32,988 bases of DNA, taken from the NCBI GenBank assembly GCA_012034595.1, contig JAAUPE010000082.1:1-32988 (forward strand). Direction: 5' to 3'. Source of the DNA: Calothrix sp. CSU_2_0 (GTDB taxonomy: Bacteria > Cyanobacteriota > Cyanobacteriia > Cyanobacteriales > Nostocaceae). The position numbers were made by a program, and so were the translations under genes. A model generated the notes under the pieces. That model was not told where the DNA came from and did no database searches. It saw only the letters and a program-made list of their open reading frames with translations. Position 1 is the stretch's first letter, and each line of letters opens with the position of its first letter. Shown in pieces: positions 32,931-32,988 of this stretch.

Positions 32931-32988
32931 ATTTCGAGTATAATTTGAATAGTCGCCAGTAGGGCATTGGGAGACTTTAAACGGACAT

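Larger units (their letters stand above)
32547..32988. other. Intergenic spacer to window end, 442 bases
   Basis: It contains the palindrome and -10 element at 32628-32645 and the hairpin at 32904-32925. No coding frame of note is seen within the window. Confidence 0.55.

Noticed and set aside
1-32988. tRNA or rRNA genes
   Set aside because: No T-loop GTTCGA-type core with matching acceptor stem and no rRNA-like segment was noticed on either strand.

Overview
The window looks like chromosomal DNA from a filamentous cyanobacterium, probably of the Nostocales. Three things suggest this: dozens of HIP1 octamers (GCGATCGC) on both strands, AT-rich spacers carrying heptanucleotide-type short tandem repeats (STRR-like CCCCAATC, ACCATTA and TGACTCCTGATTAC units), and a gene set of cyanobacterial types (phasin-like protein, TIGR03792-like protein, Uma2 proteins, an rplI-dnaB pair with an intein). 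No rRNA, tRNA, CRISPR array or complete insertion sequence was recognised. Only general genus-level guesses are possible from the sequence.

Layout. Positions 1-3.6 kb (minus strand) hold pdxJ, a Uma2-type protein, a CPBP membrane protease that appears split into two overlapping frames (TAATG junction), and an ABC-2 type permease. Positions 3.9-8.1 kb hold a full-size ABC exporter, a secreted protein of unknown function, a TIGR03792-like protein, a phasin-like protein, and an FKBP isomerase whose last strand is lost to a +1 shift in a C7 run. Positions 8.2-12.9 kb (minus strand) hold dnaB interrupted at its Walker A lysine by a 496-residue LAGLIDADG intein, then rplI, then gloB. gloB carries a dispersed palindromic repeat inserted in frame.

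Positions 13.9-23.8 kb form a plus-strand glycan assembly and export cluster: a GT-A transferase, a GT4 transferase, an ABC exporter, a second GT4, a GT10 (fucosyltransferase-like) enzyme, and three tandem GT8-like paralogues. A plausible reading is that the transferases build an oligosaccharide and the exporter flips or exports it. That exporter (16146-18392) is the most unusual object in the window. After a complete ABC half-transporter it carries two tandem domains resembling the dimerisation/phosphoacceptor (DHp/HisKA) helices of histidine kinases. The first keeps the phosphoacceptor His, the second has Ala in its place, and no kinase ATPase domain follows.

Positions 24.5-28.9 kb (minus strand) hold a small membrane protein, an ABC1/UbiB-type kinase and a ComM/YifB AAA+ protein. 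Positions 29.2-32.5 kb hold a solitary GT4 transferase preceded by an intrinsic terminator that serves no visible gene (candidate small RNA or attenuator), then several small minus-strand genes including a second Uma2 protein. The last 100 bases contain a hairpin resembling the right end of an IS200/IS605-type element that would lie mostly outside the window.
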